Assembly: GCA_913055625.1 (NCBI GenBank)
Contig: CAJXJW010000002.1
Coordinates: forward strand, 248,001 to 312,000
Direction of reading: 5' to 3'
Origin: an uncultured Pseudomonadota bacterium
GTDB lineage: Bacteria > Pseudomonadota > Gammaproteobacteria > Steroidobacterales > Woeseiaceae
Length of the DNA: 64,000 bases
Below the pieces are notes generated by a model, which had not been told where the DNA came from, did no database searches, and saw nothing but the letters and a program-made list of their open reading frames with translations. The translations under genes were made by a program, and so were the position numbers. This document shows positions 16,223 through 25,003 of this stretch, piece after piece; positions within the stretch are counted from its first letter, which is position 1; each line of letters starts with the position of its first letter.

Positions 16223-17718
16223 CCGCGCGCTGCCTGATGATCCAGGGCACCGGCTCCGACGTCGGCAAGTCGCTCGTCGTCGCCGGGCTGTGCCGGCTCG
16301 CGCGGCGGCGGGGAATACGGGTTGCGCCGTTCAAACCGCAGAACATGTCGAACAACGCCGCGGCTTGCGACGGCGGCGAGATCGGGCGCGCGCAGGCGCT
16401 GCAGGCGCGAGCCGCGGGCGTCGAGCCGGACGTCGATCACAACCCGGTGCTGCTCAAGCCGCAGAGCGATCGTACGGCGCAGGTCGTCGTGCACGGCCAC
16501 GTGCGCTCGACGCTCGACGCCGCGAACTTTCTCGACGGACGCGCGACGCTGATGCCCGCGGTGATGGCGAGCTTCGAGCGCCTCGCCGCACGCCACGAGA
16601 TGGTCATCGTCGAGGGCGCGGGAAGCGCGGCCGAGACGAACCTGCGCCGCGCCGATATCGCGAACATGGGTTTCGCGCGCCGCGCGGACGTGCCGGTGTG
16701 CCTGCTCGCGGACATCGAGCGCGGCGGCGTCATCGCAAACCTCGTCGGCACGCACGCGGTTCTGGAGCCGGGCGACCGGGCGCTGGTCGTCGGGTTCCTC
16801 GTCAACCGCTTTCGCGGTGACCCGGGACTTTTCGACGCGGGCCTCGAAGACATCATTTCGCGTACCGGCTGGCCGTCGTTCGGCGTCATTCCCTGGCTGC
16901 CGGCCGCCGCGCTGCTGCCGGCCGAAGATGCCGTGCCGGCGTCCGCGCGATCGCCGCGCGCCGGCGAACAGGCACTGATCGTCGCTCCGATGCTGTCGCG
17001 CATGGCGAACTTCGACGACGCGGACCCGCTGCGGCAGGACCCGGCCGTCGACTTCCGGTTCATCCCGCCCGGGCAGCCGCTGCCGCGCGACGCGGACCTC
17101 GTCATCCTGTTCGGCACGAAGTCGACGCTCGGCGACCTCGCGTTTCTGCGCGCGCAGGGCTGGGATCACGACATCGTCGCGCACGCCCGCGCGGGCGGCC
17201 GCGTGCTCGGGCTCTGCGGCGGCTTCCAGCTGCTCGGCCGGCGAATCGACGACCCGCGGGGCGTCGACGGCGAGGCCGGCAGTATCGAAGGCCTCGGCCT
17301 GCTCGACGTCGAGACACGGATGCAGGGCGGCAAGACGGTGCGCCGCATCGCGGGCACGTGCGCGACGAGCGGCCTGTCAGTCAGCGGCTACGAGATCCAC
17401 TGCGGCGACACCCGGGGCCCGGACAGCGAGCGCCCGATGTTCGAGCTGGGCGGCCGGCCCGACGGCGCGCGCAGTGCGAACGGCCGTATCGAGGGCAGCT
17501 ATCTGCACGGACTGTTCGCGAGTGACCGGTTTCGCGCGTGGTACCTGCGCCGGCTGAACGAGACCGCGGCCGCGTTTGACTTCGACGCGGGTGTGGAACG
17601 GGCGATCGACGCCGTTGCGGACGGGCTCGAAGCCGCGGTCGCGGTCGACCGGCTGTTCGCCACGGCGCGCCCGACCACCGCGACGGCGCCGCGTCGCTTG
17701 CGCAAGTTTCGCGCGTAA
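16219..17718 (+). CDS. cobQ: Cobyric acid synthase
   Basis: 499 residues from GTG at 16219. The N-terminal dethiobiotin-synthetase-like ATP domain shows M-I-Q-G-T-G-S-D-V-G-K-S, FKPQNMSNNAAAC, and VEGAGSAAETNLR. The C-terminal class I glutamine-amidotransferase-type domain has the nucleophile in LGLC333GGFQLLG and the catalytic His in SYLH430GLF. It amidates side chains b, d, e and g of adenosylcobyrinic acid diamide. No other corrin-ring or nucleotide-loop gene lies in the window, so as the last gene of an uptake operon it suggests salvage and remodelling of imported corrinoids, or that the rest is elsewhere. Confidence 0.92.
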   Translation: MTARCLMIQGTGSDVGKSLVVAGLCRLARRRGIRVAPFKPQNMSNNAAACDGGEIGRAQALQARAAGVEPDVDHNPVLLKPQSDRTAQVVVHGHVRSTLDAANFLDGRATLMPAVMASFERLAARHEMVIVEGAGSAAETNLRRADIANMGFARRADVPVCLLADIERGGVIANLVGTHAVLEPGDRALVVGFLVNRFRGDPGLFDAGLEDIISRTGWPSFGVIPWLPAAALLPAEDAVPASARSPRAGEQALIVAPMLSRMANFDDADPLRQDPAVDFRFIPPGQPLPRDADLVILFGTKSTLGDLAFLRAQGWDHDIVAHARAGGRVLGLCGGFQLLGRRIDDPRGVDGEAGSIEGLGLLDVETRMQGGKTVRRIAGTCATSGLSVSGYEIHCGDTRGPDSERPMFELGGRPDGARSANGRIEGSYLHGLFASDRFRAWYLRRLNETAAAFDFDAGVERAIDAVADGLEAAVAVDRLFATARPTTATAPRRLRKFRA

Positions 17719-17723
17719 CGCTT

Positions 17724-17763
17724 CGGCGGCGCCCCGATTCGACCGATTCCAGGGCTGCCGCCG
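17724..17763 (+). terminator. Hairpin after cobQ
   Basis: CGGCGGCGCCC (17724-17734) pairs with GGGC-T-GCCGCCG (17752-17763) apart from one bulged T, 5 bases after the cobQ stop. It is GC-rich and well placed to end the cobalamin transcript, but no T-run follows. Confidence 0.4.
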
Positions 17764-17900
17764 CCGCGCGGTGTCCCGACGGGTTCCGCGGCGGGTCCGG
17801 GAGTGCCCCGCGCGGCTGAAAACCGCATGACTACTGGCTTGCAGCCCGCGCGGCCGTGTCTTGCGTTGTCGGTCGCGCGCCGCCGCCTGCCGCCCGCGGA

Positions 17901-17940
17901 ATGGGAACGCTACCATCCGGAAATGTGACCGCTAACATTT
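17901..17940 (+). promoter_or_regulatory. Two LacI-family-type operators
   Basis: ATGGGAACGCTACCAT (17901-17916) and AAATGTGACCGCTAACATTT (17921-17940) are both imperfect palindromes (12 of 16 and 16 of 20 bases match their reverse complements) with the CGCT/CCGC core typical of LacI-family sites. Centres are 22 bp apart, two helical turns. The first differs at two of 14 positions from TGGGAGCGCTCCCA, the site of the actinobacterial cellobiose regulator CelR. They sit directly upstream of the receptor promoter. No LacI-family gene is in the window, so the regulator must be encoded elsewhere. Confidence 0.65.
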
Positions 17941-17944
17941 TTCG

Positions 17945-17977
17945 TTGACTTCGCGGAATGAGGGGTCTAGTTATAAG
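17945..17977 (+). promoter_or_regulatory. Promoter of the TonB receptor / SapC-halogenase locus
   Basis: TTGACT (17945-17950) and TATAAG (17972-17977) form a candidate promoter, with a long 21-base spacer that would suit an activator or need help. The -35 lies 4 bases after the second operator, so a bound LacI-type protein would overlap or abut RNA polymerase. Confidence 0.45.
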
Positions 17978-18254
17978 CGTGATTTACGACCCGGGCCGGC
18001 AGGATGTCTGGCCCGCGAGTAAGTCCAGGCGCGGCGGGATCAGCCGTTCCTGGGGGGCAATCCGACGAAACGGGGGGGATCCGCAACGTCAGCCGGCCGG
18101 TTGCAGTATGCAAGGGTCGGCACAATCCGAAATCCGCATTCGCCGTATCGACCAGGCAGGTGTTCCACCGGAACGCCGTACGGCGCGCGGACTCGGCAGC
18201 GGTCCGCTCCCCTGCTTCGCGAGAGCAATGTTCAATCGAAGGGGGATCGGTTCA
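17978..18254 (+). other. Non-coding leader before the TonB receptor
   Basis: About 270 bases between the promoter and the ATG at 18255, part of a 536-base stretch without a gene. The frame upstream of 18255 is open but reads as low-quality Arg/Gly/Pro sequence and lacks a signal peptide at its own start, so I treat it as untranslated. It ends with a purine-rich GAAGGGGGA ribosome-binding site. No known riboswitch class was recognised. Confidence 0.5.
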
Positions 18255-21200
18255 ATGAGTGGAAAACAGAAGTTCAGGGTCACGCCGTTGGCGGCCGCGG
18301 TCAGTTCCGCGTTGCTGATCGGCGCTACCGATACGGCACTTGCGCAGGATGACGCGCTCGAGGAAATCGTCGTAACGGGTATTCGCGGCAGCCTGCGAAA
18401 CTCCATGACGATCAAGCGCGACACCAGCGGTATCGTCGACGCAATCAGCAGCGAGGACATCGGCAAGTTCCCGGACACGAACCTGGCCGAGTCGCTGCAG
18501 CGAATCACCGGCATTTCAATCGAACGGCGCGACGGTGAAGGCGCGCAGGTCACGGCGCGCGGTTTCGGCCCGCAGTACAACATGGTCACCCTCAACGGCC
18601 GACAGATTCCGGGTGCCGACGGCTTCAGTAACGGCGACTCGGTAACGGGTGGCACGGGTGCCGGAACGCGTGCTTTCAACTTTGCGCAGCTGTCGTCCGA
18701 CGCGATTTCGGGCCTCACCGTCTACAAGACGGGCCGCGCGAACGTGCCGAGCGGCGGCATCGGCGCCACCATCGATATCATCACCGACCGGCCGCTGGAC
18801 CACGACGGCATGATCCTGAGCGTGGGCGCCAAGGCGGTTTCGGACGCGTCGCAGGTGTATGGCAGCGACGTGACACCCGAAATGTCGGGAATCTTCAGCT
18901 ATGCGAACGATGCGGGGACCTTCGGCGTCGGCCTGAATGCCAGCTACCAGGAGCGCGACGGCGGCTCCGTGCAGACGACGGAGAATGCCTGGAACATCCA
19001 GAGCTGGACGGGCACCGAGGCAGCACTGCGCTCGGACGCCGTCGTGGAGAACGCACCGGCGATGGGTCAGCTCTACGCCATGCCGAACGACCTCCGCTAC
19101 GCTTTCTCCGAATTTCACCGTGAGCGCACGAACGGGCAGGCGGTGATCCAGTTTGCACCGACGGACGCCTGGAAAATCACGGCGGACTATACGTTCGGTA
19201 CCAACGAGATCACCGAGGATCGCGGCGAGCAGACCACGTGGCTGCAGCGCAGCAACTCCTTCACTCACCTCACGTTCGATACCAATGAGGCCGTTGCGAC
19301 GCCGGTTTACTTGCGCGACGTCGTTGGCGGCGGCAAGGACTTCGGCTACGAGCAGCAGCGCAACGCGCAGAAGTACGAGTTCGGTTCCGTTGGCCTCAAC
19401 GTGCAGTGGGATGCGAGTGACGACCTGAGCTTCACGTTCGATGCTCATAATTCGACCTCCGAAAGCAACCCAAACGATTCGCTGACGGGTGCGAGCGCCG
19501 TGTTCTTCAGCCTCGCGGGCACCAAGTGCTTCATGGGCAACTGCCCGGGCGCGTGGACCCAGGAGTTCTTCTTCAACGAAGGCATGCCGATCTCGACCCG
19601 GACGTATTTTCCCACGATGCAGGACGCGGTCGACGGCACGAACGGCGTGGTCAACCCGGACTTCGGCGAGAACGAGCTGAGCTCGCAGATCGCCCGTACG
19701 TGGTACACGCTGCAGGATACCGAGGCAACGGGCGCACGCCTGGACGGCAAGCTCGAGTTCGACGACGGGCGTTTCCGCTTCGGCATCGATTCGTCCAAGG
19801 TGACGATGACGCGCCAGACGAGCGACACCTACGCCACGATGGGTGACTGGGGCGCCAACTTCGCGGGCCAGGAGCCCGGGATGGTTGCGCTGATGCACCC
19901 GGTGAGCATCACCGGCGAGTTCGACGACTGGGACACCACCGGTGCGGCACCGGGCGCGTGGACGGGTAATGCGTCGGAACTCACGGAGTGGGGTGTCACC
20001 GAGTACAACGTTCCCGATGCCTACAATCCCAATTTCAGCAACAACAATGAAATCGAGGAAGAGGTCTTCGCGGCGTACATTCAGCTCGAGCTGGACGGGG
20101 AGCTCGGCGGCATGTCGACGAACACGGTGATCGGCGTGCGCTGGGAGGACACCGACGTCACGTCGACGTCCCAGATCGCCATCCCCAGCGACATCGTCTG
20201 GATCTCCAACAATGACTTTCGACTGGAGCGGTCCACCGACATTCAGCCGTTCAACGAGAAAGCCAGTTATGACCACATTCTGCCGAGCCTGGATTTCAGC
20301 ATCGACCTCACGGATCAGGTCAAGGGCAGGGCGTCGTTCAGCAATACCATTGCACGGGCCCCGTACGGCAACCTGTACTCCGGTCCCACGCCGGGTAATC
20401 CATCAGGTTCCATCCTGATCAATCCGTCCACCCGGGCGTCCGCGAACTCCCAGAACCCGAGCCTGATACCGCTGGAGTCGTCGAACCTGGACCTCGCCGT
20501 CGAATGGTATTTCTCCGACGACAGCTACGCGTCCATAACGTACTGGGACAAGCGCGTCGACAACTTCATCGGAAACAGCGTACAACGGGATACCCTGTAC
20601 GGCCTGACGGACCCGACGTCCGGACCGGATGCGCAGGCGGCACTGGCGTTCCTGACCAGCGGTCAATGCGCCACCCAGGTGGCCGCCGCGGGCAATGACG
20701 TCAATGCGGCCTGTTCAGCGAACGACACGGCGCTGTTTACGGCCGTGGCCATGCTGCGCAACGACGGAGCAACCGGGGGACTGGCGGCGTACGACGGCAG
20801 TAACGCGCAAGTGCTGCAGATGGAGGCAGATTACGATCTCGTCGGTGAAGCGGATGACCCGCTGTACCAGTACGACGTCAATCGCCCCCTCAACCAGAAC
20901 AATGCGCACATCGACGGTTGGGAAATCGGCGGCCAGTATTTCTTTGGTGATACCGGCTTCGGCATCTTTGCGAACTACACGATCGTGAACGGCGACGTCG
21001 GGTTCGACGATGCCGGCCAGCCCGGCGTGAACCAGTTTGCGCTGCTGGGCCTGAGTGATACGGCCAACGTCATGTTGATGTACGAGAAGTACGGTTTCTC
21101 GGCGCGCCTTGCCTACAACTGGCGTGACGAGTACCTGATCCTGGCCAACCAGAACGGCAGCAACACGAATCCGTTCTATGTTGAGCCCTACGACCAGGTC

Positions 21201-21371
21201 GACCTCAACCTCAGCTACTACATCACCGATGGGCTCTCGGTCGAGTTCGAAGCCATCAATCTCACCGGCGAAGACGTGCGCTGGCATGCCCGCTCCGAGA
21301 AGCAGGTGGTCAAGCTGATCGAGCAAAGCCCGCGCTACATGCTGGGAGCTCGTTACAACTTCGACCTCTGA
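18255..21371 (+). CDS. Large TonB-dependent receptor (Xanthomonas/Caulobacter carbohydrate type)
   Basis: 1038 residues. Start chosen at 18255 for the signal peptide (FRVTPLAAAVSSALLIGATDTALAQ is preceded by MSGKQK) and the purine-rich site before it. TonB box-like EEIVVTG, then the plug with the segments IGKFPDTNLAESLQRITG, SIERRDGEGAQVTARGFGP, and QYNMVTLNGRQIPG that mark the large TonB-Xanth-Caul receptors, which usually import oligosaccharides. The barrel ends ARYNFDL. A Cys pair sits in one outer loop (KCFMGNC). Paired LacI-type operators upstream and a GH9 enzyme at the end of the locus point to beta-glucan or cello-oligosaccharides as the ligand; that is inference. Confidence 0.85.
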   Translation: MSGKQKFRVTPLAAAVSSALLIGATDTALAQDDALEEIVVTGIRGSLRNSMTIKRDTSGIVDAISSEDIGKFPDTNLAESLQRITGISIERRDGEGAQVTARGFGPQYNMVTLNGRQIPGADGFSNGDSVTGGTGAGTRAFNFAQLSSDAISGLTVYKTGRANVPSGGIGATIDIITDRPLDHDGMILSVGAKAVSDASQVYGSDVTPEMSGIFSYANDAGTFGVGLNASYQERDGGSVQTTENAWNIQSWTGTEAALRSDAVVENAPAMGQLYAMPNDLRYAFSEFHRERTNGQAVIQFAPTDAWKITADYTFGTNEITEDRGEQTTWLQRSNSFTHLTFDTNEAVATPVYLRDVVGGGKDFGYEQQRNAQKYEFGSVGLNVQWDASDDLSFTFDAHNSTSESNPNDSLTGASAVFFSLAGTKCFMGNCPGAWTQEFFFNEGMPISTRTYFPTMQDAVDGTNGVVNPDFGENELSSQIARTWYTLQDTEATGARLDGKLEFDDGRFRFGIDSSKVTMTRQTSDTYATMGDWGANFAGQEPGMVALMHPVSITGEFDDWDTTGAAPGAWTGNASELTEWGVTEYNVPDAYNPNFSNNNEIEEEVFAAYIQLELDGELGGMSTNTVIGVRWEDTDVTSTSQIAIPSDIVWISNNDFRLERSTDIQPFNEKASYDHILPSLDFSIDLTDQVKGRASFSNTIARAPYGNLYSGPTPGNPSGSILINPSTRASANSQNPSLIPLESSNLDLAVEWYFSDDSYASITYWDKRVDNFIGNSVQRDTLYGLTDPTSGPDAQAALAFLTSGQCATQVAAAGNDVNAACSANDTALFTAVAMLRNDGATGGLAAYDGSNAQVLQMEADYDLVGEADDPLYQYDVNRPLNQNNAHIDGWEIGGQYFFGDTGFGIFANYTIVNGDVGFDDAGQPGVNQFALLGLSDTANVMLMYEKYGFSARLAYNWRDEYLILANQNGSNTNPFYVEPYDQVDLNLSYYITDGLSVEFEAINLTGEDVRWHARSEKQVVKLIEQSPRYMLGARYNFDL

Positions 21372-21407
21372 TCGCGGTCAGTCCAGCCGGTTGGACCGAC
21401 TCGGACC

Positions 21408-21440
21408 CCGGGCCGCTGCGGATGCAGCGGCCCGGTTTTT
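21408..21440 (+). terminator. Strong intrinsic terminator after the TonB receptor
   Basis: A perfect 12-bp GC-rich stem, CCGGGCCGCTGC (21408-21419) with GCAGCGGCCCGG (21424-21435), a GGAT loop, and TTTTT at 21436-21440. It would end most transcripts after the receptor and leave the SapC-halogenase genes at lower level or under their own promoter. Confidence 0.88.
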
Positions 21441-21569
21441 GCTTCTGACCCGGCGTCAGCACACACTTGAGATGCGCCTGCAATTCTGGAATGGTCATTG
21501 AACCGGCAGGATTCGATACGGGAGTCCGCATGCGGCGCGCGCTCGGACCGGGTCAGCAACGAGGCTGTC

Positions 21570-22325
21570 ATGGCACGCTATGAATTGTTGAACAACGTGA
21601 CGCACAAGGATCTGCGCGTCGCCACGCACTTCGGCCCTGAGTTCGGCGACGCGGTCGGCATGGTGCCTGCCTATGCGACCGAGTTTGCCGAGTTGCAACG
21701 GGAATACCCGATCCTGTTCCGGCGGGATACGGAGGGCGGCGCGTTCCAGGCCGTGGCACTGCTCGGTTTCGCAAAGGACGAAAACCTCTACCTGGACGGC
21801 GACCGGTGGAACGCGTCGTACGTGCCCGGACACGTCGTGCGCGGCCCATTCATGATCGGTTTCCAGGAACAGCAGGTCGGCGGCGAGTTGCGCCGGGAGC
21901 AGGTCATACACGTCGACGTCGAACACCCGCGCGCGACGGCCGGCAAGGGCGAGTCGGTTTTCCTGGCGCAGGGCGGCAACAGCCCGTACCTCGAGCACAT
22001 CATGGTGGTGCTGCGCGGCATTCGCGACGGTCTCGAGGCCGGCGAGAAGATGTTCGCCGCGCTGGACGAACTCGGGATCATCCAGCCTGTCAGTCTCGAC
22101 GTGCGCCTGGACGACGAAATCGGTGTAAAGCTGGCGGGACTCCACGGCATCGACCGGGAGAGGCTGCAGTCGCTGGATGCGGAAGCGTTGCATCGGCTGA
22201 ACGCGGCCGGCTGGCTCGAAGGGGCGTATCTCGTTCTCGCCTCGATGCAGAACATGCGGCGATTGATGGCCGAGAAGCAGCGCCGGCTGCGCGAGGAGCG
22301 CGGGACGGTTTCCGGGGTCGCCTGA
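21570..22325 (+). CDS. SapC family protein
   Basis: 251 residues from the ATG at 21570 with GAGG five bases upstream. The sequence follows the SapC pattern of proteobacterial sugar loci: YELLNNVTHKDLRV, VPAYATEFAELQREYPILFRR, FQAVALLGFAKDENLYLDGDRW, and YVPGHVVRGPFMIG. The name comes from an S-layer-related gene of Campylobacter, but in this context the biochemical role is unknown. No signal peptide, so it is cytoplasmic. It is regularly found beside TonB receptors, cupin-like proteins and halogenases, as here. Next gene starts 5 bases on. Confidence 0.85.
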   Translation: MARYELLNNVTHKDLRVATHFGPEFGDAVGMVPAYATEFAELQREYPILFRRDTEGGAFQAVALLGFAKDENLYLDGDRWNASYVPGHVVRGPFMIGFQEQQVGGELRREQVIHVDVEHPRATAGKGESVFLAQGGNSPYLEHIMVVLRGIRDGLEAGEKMFAALDELGIIQPVSLDVRLDDEIGVKLAGLHGIDRERLQSLDAEALHRLNAAGWLEGAYLVLASMQNMRRLMAEKQRRLREERGTVSGVA

Positions 22326-22330
22326 CCGGC

Positions 22331-23353
22331 ATGGAGCAGGAACGCGGCAGTGTCCGTGTCTTGGAGGGCTGCCGTCCCGGCGCCCTGCCCATCGACGAGT
22401 TGCTGGAGACGGGCACGCCGGCCGTACTGAAGGGCGTCGTGCGGGATTGGCCGCTGGTCCAGGCCGGGCTGCGGGACAGCGCGGCAGCCATGGAATACCT
22501 GCGGGCGTTGTACAACGGGCGGCCCGTACTCTACAGCTACGGTTCACCGGACGTGGCCGGTCGCCCGTTCTACACCGACGACTTCACGGAACTCAATTTC
22601 GAAGTGCGTCGCGGCGCCCTCGACCAGGTGCTGGACGACATCGCCGCACACGTGGACGATGACCGGCCGCCAACCTGGTACGTTGCGTCGCTATTGGTCG
22701 ATTCCAACCTGCCCGGCTTCGCCGGGGCGAACGACGTCGGCCTGGCGGAACTGGGCATCGAGGCGCCGGCGAGCATCTGGATCGGCAACCGGGTGACGGC
22801 GTCCTGTCATTACGACGCGCCCAACAACATCGCCTGTTGCGCCGTCGGTCGGCGACGGTTCACGTTCCTGCCGCCGGAGCAGATCCGGAACCTCTACCCG
22901 GGGCCGCTGGAGCCGACGCCCGGCGGCCAGGCCGTCAGCATCGTGGATTTCGACGCACCGGACCTCGAACGTTTCCCGCGCTTTCGCGAAGCGCAGGCGA
23001 GCGCCATGTCCGTCGTCCTGGAGCCGGGCGATGCCGTGTTCGTGCCGAGCATGTGGTGGCACCACGTGCAGGGACTGGATCCGTTCACCGCACTCGTCAA
23101 CTACTGGTGGAACAGCATGCCGGCGCACATACCGACGCCGATGCACGCGCTGTACCATGCCATCTGGACGATTCGCGACCGCCCCGAGCGGGAAAAACAA
23201 GCCTGGCGCGAGGTCTTCGACTACTACGTCTTCGGCCCGGGCGAACATGCGGGCGAGCATCTGCCCGAGGCGGCGCGCCGTCTCTTGGGGCCCATGGACG
23301 AGGTGCAGTCGCGCCAGTTGCGCGCGATGCTGCTCGGCAAGCTGAATCGATGA
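22331..23353 (+). CDS. JmjC/cupin-like Fe(II)/2-oxoglutarate-dependent protein
   Basis: 340 residues. The double-stranded beta-helix metal motif is visible: C-H160-Y-D162-A-P-N-N, and a distal His in M-W-W-H244-H245-V. The layout (DELLETGTPAVLKGVVRDWPLVQAG, then IWIGNRVTASCHYD, CAVGRRRFTFLPPEQIRNLYPGP) matches the cupin-like/JmjC hydroxylase family that acts on proteins or small molecules. It lies 5 bases after SapC and 37 before the halogenase, so it probably acts in the same process. Substrate unknown; a hydroxylase acting on a sugar-locus protein or metabolite is conceivable. Confidence 0.82.
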   Translation: MEQERGSVRVLEGCRPGALPIDELLETGTPAVLKGVVRDWPLVQAGLRDSAAAMEYLRALYNGRPVLYSYGSPDVAGRPFYTDDFTELNFEVRRGALDQVLDDIAAHVDDDRPPTWYVASLLVDSNLPGFAGANDVGLAELGIEAPASIWIGNRVTASCHYDAPNNIACCAVGRRRFTFLPPEQIRNLYPGPLEPTPGGQAVSIVDFDAPDLERFPRFREAQASAMSVVLEPGDAVFVPSMWWHHVQGLDPFTALVNYWWNSMPAHIPTPMHALYHAIWTIRDRPEREKQAWREVFDYYVFGPGEHAGEHLPEAARRLLGPMDEVQSRQLRAMLLGKLNR

Positions 23354-23390
23354 AACGGCGCCGCGCGGCGGCGGTACGAGGTAAGGACTG

Positions 23391-24980
23391 GTGAACGGGG
23401 AACAGCAAAGAATCAGGAAGGTCGTGATTGCCGGGGGCGGCACGGCCGGGTGGGTCGCCGCCACGGCACTGTCGTTCCAGTTTCGGGAACTGCTGGATAT
23501 CACGCTGGTGGAGTCGGAGCAGATCGGCACGGTGGGCGTCGGCGAATCGACGATCCCCACGATCCGGACGTTCCACCAGCTCCTGCAGATCGACGAGAGG
23601 GAGTTCCTGAAACAGGTCGCCGGCAGTTTCAAGCTATCGATCTCGTTCGAGAACTGGCTGCGGCCGGGCGATCGCTACATCCACCCGTTCGGCTACACGG
23701 GGCTGGGCATCTGGGCCTGCGAGTTTCACCACTTCTGGCTCGATAGCCTGCGGCGCGGTATGCAGTCGGAGCTGGGCGACTTCTGCCTCGAGACCGTCGC
23801 GTCACGAACCGACCAGTTTGCGCTGCTCTCGAAGGATGGCCAGTCGTCCAGCCAGTGGTCCGTGCGCTGGGCCAAGTCGCCGACGGCGCCCGGCAACCCG
23901 GAGGTCAACTACGCCTACCACTTCGACGCGGCACTCTATGCGGTTTTTCTCCGGCGCATGGCGGAGAAACGCGGCGTTACCCGGCTGGAAGGCAAGATCC
24001 GCGAGGTGCGCCAGAACGGAGAGAACGGCTTCATCGACGCGCTGGTGCTGGACAACGGCGACGTGATCGAGGGAGATCTTTTCATCGATTGCACCGGTTT
24101 CCGCGGCCTGCTGATCGAGCAGACGCTCAAGACCGGCTACGAAGACTGGAACAACTGGCTGCCCTGCGACAGGGCGGTGGCGCTGCAGACCGAGTCCGTC
24201 GGTCCGGCCGTTCCCTATACGCGGGCGATCGCGCACGAGGCCGGCTGGCGCTGGCACATCCCGTTGCAGCACCGGGTCGGTTGCGGGCTGGTGTTCTCGT
24301 CACAGCACATGTCCGACGACGAAGCGACGGCCAAGCTGGTCAGGGATGCGGCGGCGCCCGCAGTCCGCGAGCCGTGGCTGGTGCCGTTCCGGACCGGGCG
24401 CCGGCTGAAGGCATGGAACAAGAACGTCGTCGCGCTCGGCCTGGCCGCCGGGTTCATCGAGCCGCTCGAATCGACCAGCATTCACCTGGCCATCAGCGGC
24501 CTCGTGCGCCTGATCCACATGTTCCCGTCGCGCGGCATCACCGACTCGGTGGTCGAACGCTATAACCGGGTGAGCCGGGCGGAAATGGAGCACGTGCGGG
24601 ACTTCATCATCCTGCACTATCACGCCAATCAGCGTGACGAAGCGTTGTGGCGCGAATGCCGCGAGATGACGCTCCCGGACGGCCTCGCCGAGCGCATTCA
24701 GCTGTTTCGAGATCGCGCCCACGTCTGGCAGGGCGACGACGAGCTGTTCCGGCTGGACTCGTGGACCCACGTGATGATCGGCCAGGGCATCATGCCGGCG
24801 GACCATCACCCGGTGGCCCGCGCGCTGCCGGACGCCGACCTGGGCCGCCTGTTCGAGGCGATCCGCAAGCCCATCAATGCCGCCGTGCAGAACATGCCGT
24901 CGCACCAGGCCTTTCTCGAGCGCTATTGCCCGGCGGACAGCTCGGTGTGGCACAAGCTCGGGCCCGCGGTGGGCGCCTGA
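23391..24980 (+). CDS. Flavin-dependent tryptophan-halogenase-like protein
   Basis: 529 residues from the GTG at 23391, preceded by GAGGTAAGG. FAD-binding G15-G-G-T-A-G20-W, GVGESTIPTI, the halogenase lysine in G-S-F-K81-L (K79 in PrnA), the W286-x-W288-x-I-P signature that separates halogenases from monooxygenases, and the active-site Glu in E-P-L-E360-S (E346 in PrnA). It should make hypohalous acid from reduced flavin, oxygen and halide and direct it at a substrate. Relatives in such receptor/SapC loci (Brevundimonas BrvH, Xanthomonas Xcc enzymes) brominate indoles in vitro, but their natural substrate is unknown. No flavin reductase gene is adjacent. Confidence 0.9.
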   Translation: MNGEQQRIRKVVIAGGGTAGWVAATALSFQFRELLDITLVESEQIGTVGVGESTIPTIRTFHQLLQIDEREFLKQVAGSFKLSISFENWLRPGDRYIHPFGYTGLGIWACEFHHFWLDSLRRGMQSELGDFCLETVASRTDQFALLSKDGQSSSQWSVRWAKSPTAPGNPEVNYAYHFDAALYAVFLRRMAEKRGVTRLEGKIREVRQNGENGFIDALVLDNGDVIEGDLFIDCTGFRGLLIEQTLKTGYEDWNNWLPCDRAVALQTESVGPAVPYTRAIAHEAGWRWHIPLQHRVGCGLVFSSQHMSDDEATAKLVRDAAAPAVREPWLVPFRTGRRLKAWNKNVVALGLAAGFIEPLESTSIHLAISGLVRLIHMFPSRGITDSVVERYNRVSRAEMEHVRDFIILHYHANQRDEALWRECREMTLPDGLAERIQLFRDRAHVWQGDDELFRLDSWTHVMIGQGIMPADHHPVARALPDADLGRLFEAIRKPINAAVQNMPSHQAFLERYCPADSSVWHKLGPAVGA

Positions 24981-25003
24981 GGCCTGGCTGAGCGGCCCGG
25001 GCC

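Noticed and set aside
17958-18254. N-terminal extension of the TonB receptor
   Set aside because: Frame is open but lacks signal features, begins inside the promoter region and is followed by a proper signal peptide and ribosome-binding site at 18255.
23391-24980. Secondary-metabolite gene cluster because of the halogenase
   Set aside because: No polyketide, peptide-synthetase or other scaffold gene is near. The neighbours are those of sugar-uptake loci.
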